Source: Candidatus Poribacteria bacterium (GTDB lineage Bacteria > Poribacteria > WGA-4E > WGA-3G). Taken from it: DNA of 64,000 nt. Made by a program: the position numbers and the translations under genes. How positions within the stretch are numbered: position 1 is the first letter of the stretch; every line of letters begins with the position of its first letter. Positions 60,204-64,000 of this stretch are shown here, one piece after another. The notes under the pieces were generated by a model. That model had not been told where the DNA came from, ran no database searches, and saw only the letters and a program-made list of their open reading frames with translations. The DNA lies in the NCBI GenBank assembly GCA_028820635.1, contig JAPPIG010000074.1:127325-191324 (forward strand), written 5' to 3'.

Positions 60204-60986
60204 GTGATAAGCGTTTTGCTACCAGTTACAACAATCTGGCGGCGAGAAATCATCAGGTTTTATCGACAACGGAGTCGCCTCTTTAGTGCAATTGCACAGC
60301 CTTTGGTATTTTGGATTCTAATCGGAAGCGGCTTGAGCGCGTCATTTCAACCTTCTGGAATAGCAGAGAAACCCGGATATATTGAGTATTTTTATCCTGG
60401 AATTGTCGTTTTAGTCTTGCTTTTTACCGCTATTTTCGCTACAATCTCTGTTGTAAATGAGCGGCGTGAAGGTTTCCTGCAAGGTGTAATTGTAGCACCT
60501 GTAGGAAGATGGGGGATTGTCCTGGGGCAAGCGTTGGGTGGAACAACTTTAGCATTTATGCAAGGAGTGCTCCTACTGTTCTTGGCACCATTTATTGGTA
60601 TCCGATTCGGTATAACGTCCCTAATACTTACATTAGGTGTAATGACGTTGTTGGCATTTGGCTTAACAAATCTCGGTCTGCTTATCGCATGGCGGATGGA
60701 CTCTACGCAAGGTTTTCATGCAATTATGAACCTAATACTCATTCCGATCTGGCTGCTGTCAGGTGCTTTGTTTCCAAGTGCTGGAGCACCCAGTTGGTTG
60801 GCATGGGTAATGAAACTAAATCCTTTAACTTATGGAGTCGCTGCTTTTCGGCGAAGCCTTTACTTTGATACGGAAACAACAATCGGCAACATGCCGATGT
60901 GGACACTTTCTCTATTGATTATATCTCTATTTTGTTTTTTGACTTACTTGGGTGCTACGCTTACTGCTTCTGCAGAAACAAATTAA
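60204..60986 (+). CDS. ABC-2 type transporter permease
   Basis: This 260-residue protein begins at a GTG (60204) and has about six membrane helices (residues about 27-45, 60-82, 106-130, 137-160, 170-190 and 230-252). It contains the ABC-2 family pattern FAIISVVNERREGFLQGVIVAPVG-like coupling segment (TISVVNERREGFLQGVIVAP) and the conserved LNPLTYGVAAFRRSL near 210. It is the membrane partner of the ATPase at 59274. The substrate is unknown. Subunit II of cytochrome c oxidase starts 49 bases downstream. Confidence 0.9.
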   Translation: MISVLLPVTTIWRREIIRFYRQRSRLFSAIAQPLVFWILIGSGLSASFQPSGIAEKPGYIEYFYPGIVVLVLLFTAIFATISVVNERREGFLQGVIVAPVGRWGIVLGQALGGTTLAFMQGVLLLFLAPFIGIRFGITSLILTLGVMTLLAFGLTNLGLLIAWRMDSTQGFHAIMNLILIPIWLLSGALFPSAGAPSWLAWVMKLNPLTYGVAAFRRSLYFDTETTIGNMPMWTLSLLIISLFCFLTYLGATLTASAETN

Positions 60987-61035
60987 AAGCACGCCTAACA
61001 AATATCCTATCTACGATTTTGAAAAGGAGAAATGA

Positions 61036-61695
61036 ATGCTTGGATGGCTCCCAGAGAATATATCAGAATACGCGCAAGGTGTTGATACCCTCTTTGCACT
61101 CATCTATTGGATTACTGTGGTGGTGTTTGTCCTTGTGATCGGTACTCTCATCATGTTTCTGATTAAGTATCGTCATCGAGAAGGACACCGCGCTGAATAC
61201 ATTGAAGGAAGTACGAAACTTGAAATCATCTGGACAGCTGTAACGACAGTGATTGTGTTTGGATTGGCAATGCTCAGTTTCCCGCAGTGGAACAACCTTA
61301 AATCACCGGCTGAAAATCCTGATTATGTCGTTCAGGTCCGAGGAGAACAGTTTAACTGGTATATGATCTATCCTGGTCCAGATAATGAATTAGGAACAGA
61401 AGACGATCTGGAATTGGAAAACGAATTGTATGTCCCTGAAGACAAACTTGTACAAATTTTGTTAACTTCTAAAGATGTAATTCATAGTTTTTTTATACCT
61501 AATTTGCGCCAGAAACAGGACGCAGTCCCAGGTCGAACTATTGACACGTTAAAGTTTCAGGCAACAGAGCCTGGGCGTTATGAAATTCCGTGTGCCGAAC
61601 TCTGTGGATTTGGACACGCAGAAATGCGTGGTTATCTCATTGTGAAAACACAAGAAGAATACGATGCATGGGTTAAGGAACAGTGGCCTGAGTAA
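61036..61695 (+). CDS. coxB: Cytochrome c oxidase subunit II
   Basis: This 219-residue protein has two N-terminal membrane helices (residues about 17-42 and 65-85) and a cupredoxin domain. The CuA site is complete: the first histidine in DVIHSFFIPNLRQKQDAVPG near 151, and CAELCGFGHAEM near 186-197 provides two cysteines, the second histidine and methionine. It accepts electrons from cytochrome c or a cupredoxin and passes them to subunit I. AAAGGAG precedes the ATG. No cytochrome c domain is fused at the C-terminus. It lies just upstream of subunit I in the same operon. Confidence 0.96.
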   Translation: MLGWLPENISEYAQGVDTLFALIYWITVVVFVLVIGTLIMFLIKYRHREGHRAEYIEGSTKLEIIWTAVTTVIVFGLAMLSFPQWNNLKSPAENPDYVVQVRGEQFNWYMIYPGPDNELGTEDDLELENELYVPEDKLVQILLTSKDVIHSFFIPNLRQKQDAVPGRTIDTLKFQATEPGRYEIPCAELCGFGHAEMRGYLIVKTQEEYDAWVKEQWPE

Positions 61696-61762
61696 GCGAA
61701 ATCAGAGCGGCCTGAATAAATAGCAATTCGTAATTGCAGGGTCGTGAAAGGAGTAACATAAC

Positions 61763-63706
61763 ATGCAAGATAACGAAAATATGTCACATGAGCATGAGCA
61801 TGACGACGACGAACATCACGATCATGCACATGACGATAATGATACTATAGAACACACACATGAGCATGACGATGATGAACACCACGCACATGCACATCAT
61901 GAAGAGAGTTTTATTCGCAAATATATCTTTTCGCTTGATCATAAAATGATCGGAAAGCAGTTCCTGATCTACGGTTTGATTATGCTTTTCGTAGGGGGCG
62001 GTCTCGCTTTGCTCTTTAGATGGCAGCTTGCTTATCCTGAAAGACCGTTACCTATCATCGGTGCTTCGGAAAAGTACATGGAAGACGGAGAAGTTGTTAC
62101 CGGTGCTGATAAAATGTGGGAGCGGATTTACGATTCAGACAAAGAAGAATGGCTTGAGGCGCACATGCCGAACGGTGTCGTTGAACCAGCAATATATAAC
62201 ATGTTATTCACGATGCATGCCACTATAATGGTGTTCTTCGTCGTTGTTCCTATATTGGTTGGTGCGTTCGGAAATTTCTTGATTCCTCTAATGATAGGGA
62301 CGCGGGATATGGCGTTCCCAATTCTCAACATGCTATCATTTTGGCTTGCCGTACTCGCAGCAGTTATAATGGCAGCCGGTTTTATTGTCCCGGGCGGACA
62401 CGCTTCAGCAGGCTGGACAGGTTACGCGCCATTATCGGTTGACCCACAGTGGACAGGTGTTGGGTGGGGACTCAACCTATGGGCAATCAGTTTGTTGATT
62501 CAGGGATTTTCTTCATTAGTAGGTTCCATAAACTATATCACAACGGTTATCAACATGCGCGCACCAGGTATGACGTGGTTACGATTGCCATTGGTTATTT
62601 GGTCCCTATTTATCGTAGCGATTCTGTTGCTCCTCGCTTTTCCTGTGCTTTCTTCCGCTTTGGCTCTTCTCATCTTTGATAGGCTTGCTGGAACTACGTT
62701 CTTCACTTCAACTGCTGAAGGCGGTGGAGACCCGCTTCTGTGGCAACACCTATTCTGGTTCTTTGGTCATCCTGAAGTGTACATCCTAATTTTACCGGGA
62801 ATGGGAATTGCTTCCGAATTAGTAGCAGTCTTTTCGCGAAAACCGATTTTCGGTTACCGCTCTATGGTATACGCCATGATTGCAATTGCATTTTTAGGAT
62901 GGGTTGTTTGGGGACACCATATGTTCCAAAGTGGCATGCGTCCCGGAATGGGAGCATTCTTCATGACAACTACAATGCTAATTGCAGTGCCTTCAGCCAT
63001 TAAGACGTTTAACTGGCTTGGTACGATGTTCCGTGGTTCAATCCGATTTACAACACCGATGCTTCATGCTATCGCCTTTGTATCTATGTTCGTAATCGGT
63101 GGACTCAGCGGCATCTATATGGCAAACACGCCAGTGGACATCTACATACATGATACTTACTACATTGTGGCACACATTCATTATGTCGTTTTTGGTGGAA
63201 GTCTGTTCGCTATTTTCGGCGGTATTATCTTCTGGTTCCCGAAGATGTATGGACGCTATATGAACGATATGTTGTCCAAAATTCATTTTTGGTTAACTTT
63301 CATAGCCTTTAACTGCACTTTCTTCCCGATGCATATCCTCGGTGTAGGTGGGCATCGGCGGCGCATATCCAACCCAATGGCAGAAGCAATTGATGTAGTG
63401 ACACAAGAGCAACTGTTTGCGGATATGAACATCTTTATCACAATGAGTGCATTTACGCTCGGCTTTGTGCAATTGATACTTGTCTTCAATTTTGTCTGGA
63501 GCATATATCGTGGTAAGGTCGCTGAAAAGAACCCGTGGAATGTTAATACATTGGAATGGGAAGCACCGACACCTGTGCCACACGGCAATTTTGCCCAAAT
63601 TCCAACTGTCTATCGTGGGCCTTATGAATACAGCGTACCTGGTGAAGAATCTGATTTTATTCCGCAAGCGCAGCCAGAGCATGCGCCAGCAAGTGCTGGA
63701 GATTAG
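61763..63706 (+). CDS. coxA: Cytochrome c oxidase subunit I with histidine-rich N-terminus
   Basis: This 647-residue haem-copper oxidase subunit has the expected core. TMHATIMVFFVV near residue 150 carries the low-spin haem histidine. HPEVYILILPG near 337 provides the CuB histidine and cross-linked tyrosine. The other motifs are GHHMFQSGM near 386 with the CuB histidine pair, and HDTYYIVAHIHYVVFGG near 464 for the haem a3 and haem a ligands. The HPEVY motif and the proton-channel tyrosine fit an A-type oxidase. Before the first helix lie two near-repeats rich in His and Asp (residues 6-44, 15 histidines), not usual for this family and perhaps a copper or iron reservoir. AAAGGAG precedes the ATG. 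Subunits III and IV are not seen within the window. Confidence 0.97.
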   Translation: MQDNENMSHEHEHDDDEHHDHAHDDNDTIEHTHEHDDDEHHAHAHHEESFIRKYIFSLDHKMIGKQFLIYGLIMLFVGGGLALLFRWQLAYPERPLPIIGASEKYMEDGEVVTGADKMWERIYDSDKEEWLEAHMPNGVVEPAIYNMLFTMHATIMVFFVVVPILVGAFGNFLIPLMIGTRDMAFPILNMLSFWLAVLAAVIMAAGFIVPGGHASAGWTGYAPLSVDPQWTGVGWGLNLWAISLLIQGFSSLVGSINYITTVINMRAPGMTWLRLPLVIWSLFIVAILLLLAFPVLSSALALLIFDRLAGTTFFTSTAEGGGDPLLWQHLFWFFGHPEVYILILPGMGIASELVAVFSRKPIFGYRSMVYAMIAIAFLGWVVWGHHMFQSGMRPGMGAFFMTTTMLIAVPSAIKTFNWLGTMFRGSIRFTTPMLHAIAFVSMFVIGGLSGIYMANTPVDIYIHDTYYIVAHIHYVVFGGSLFAIFGGIIFWFPKMYGRYMNDMLSKIHFWLTFIAFNCTFFPMHILGVGGHRRRISNPMAEAIDVVTQEQLFADMNIFITMSAFTLGFVQLILVFNFVWSIYRGKVAEKNPWNVNTLEWEAPTPVPHGNFAQIPTVYRGPYEYSVPGEESDFIPQAQPEHAPASAGD

Positions 63707-63745
63707 TTGGTATAGATAATATCTACCAGTAGATGCGGTTAGTCC

Positions 63746-63776
63746 GTAGGTCGGGTAGAGCGTAGCGAAACCCGAC
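63746..63776. repeat. REP hairpin GTAGGTCGGGTAGAGCG...ACCCGAC
   Basis: GTCGGGT (63750-63756) and ACCCGAC (63770-63776) pair around AGAGCGTAGCGAA. It is almost identical to the hairpin at 42231-42262, and shorter relatives (GGGTAGAACTTGCGAAACCC) occur near 19634 and 20015. It sits in the gap between coxA and the heme A synthase gene. Confidence 0.65.
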
Positions 63777-63860
63777 TTTGCAACTACGAGAGTTTTAATA
63801 AATTGACTCTATAATGCGATTTCTGACCGCACCTATTATAAAGTACCATGTGAAATATGC

Positions 63861-64000
63861 ATGAGAAAACAAATCAGTTATAGCCCTTGGCTACATCGGA
63901 TTGCACTCCTCACCGCAGGAGCGACGTTTCTGCTGATTGTCATTGGAGGGATTGTTACAAGCACCGAATCAGGATTAGCAGTACCAGATTGGCCAACAAC
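63861..64000 (+). CDS. ctaA: Heme A synthase (COX15/CtaA family), N-terminal part
   Basis: The frame from the ATG at 63861 is open for 46 codons to the window edge. It reads MRKQISYSPWLHRIALLTAG, then a membrane helix and GGIVTSTESGLAVPDWPTT. The GGxVxSTxSGLAVPDWP pattern is the first-helix signature of COX15/CtaA heme A synthases, which oxidise the C8 methyl group of haem O to make haem A for the oxidase encoded just upstream. A weak ribosome binding site precedes it. The length and C-terminal domain cannot be seen, and fusion to CtaB is possible. Confidence 0.85.
   Translation, partial: MRKQISYSPWLHRIALLTAGATFLLIVIGGIVTSTESGLAVPDWPT

Overview
The window looks like a piece of a low-to-moderate GC bacterial chromosome from Candidatus Poribacteria or a related PVC-like or planctomycete-like lineage. 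This is inferred from gene content: phytanoyl-CoA dioxygenase-like and Gfo/Idh/MocA genes, sulfatase, DUF1549/DUF1553 and DUF1501 secreted proteins, Uma2 nucleases, WD40 proteins and many short hairpin repeats. No 16S rRNA or tRNA gene was recognised, so the assignment is not proven.

Layout. 1-2.3 kb, minus: a WD40 protein cut by the window edge, then a PhyH/oxidoreductase pair. 2.5-13.1 kb, plus: a GlnD-like PII uridylyltransferase, Uma2 nuclease, epimerase, trmB, a second Uma2, uvrC and a duplicated YibE/F membrane protein. 13.1-23.2 kb, minus: a DUF5615/DUF433 toxin-antitoxin-like pair, cysteine desulfurase, a COG3014/LpoB-like lipoprotein pair, thrS, a zinc-ribbon TPR protein, an SPFH/SHOCT protein and a membrane protein. 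23.2-24.4 kb: a 1.2 kb gene-free region dense in hairpins, ending in 21-bp iterated repeats in front of a sigma-54-type activator with a degenerate receiver. 26.5-33.4 kb, minus: a giant Ycf48-like repeat protein, a membrane protein, YceI and a metal-binding lipoprotein. 34.1-44.9 kb, plus: secreted planctomycete-type proteins. 45.4-64 kb, plus: a respiratory super-cluster.

The most striking observation is at 34118-35713. A cytochrome-like/WD40 protein appears to end at a TGA, but the same frame continues for 57 codons into a complete heavy-metal-associated (HMA) domain, and the TGA sits exactly where the first cysteine of the GMTCxxC metal motif belongs. A 7-bp hairpin with a GGA loop begins 16 bases after the TGA, with its loop 23 bases after it, as expected for a bacterial SECIS element. 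The next gene starts on the base after the extended stop codon. I read this as a selenocysteine-containing (UxxC) HMA domain fused to a secreted WD40/cytochrome-like protein.

The respiratory cluster encodes a Rieske/split cytochrome b complex with an eight-haem cytochrome c, a small cytochrome c, two cupredoxin-like proteins, a CydA-like oxygen reductase subunit without CydB but with three haem c proteins, an ABC-2 exporter, cytochrome c oxidase subunits II and I (subunit I has a histidine-rich N-terminus), and the start of heme A synthase. Together they describe aerobic electron transfer from quinol through cytochrome c to two different terminal oxidases. The intergenic spaces carry a family of about 137-bp terminal-inverted-repeat elements and REP-like hairpins.
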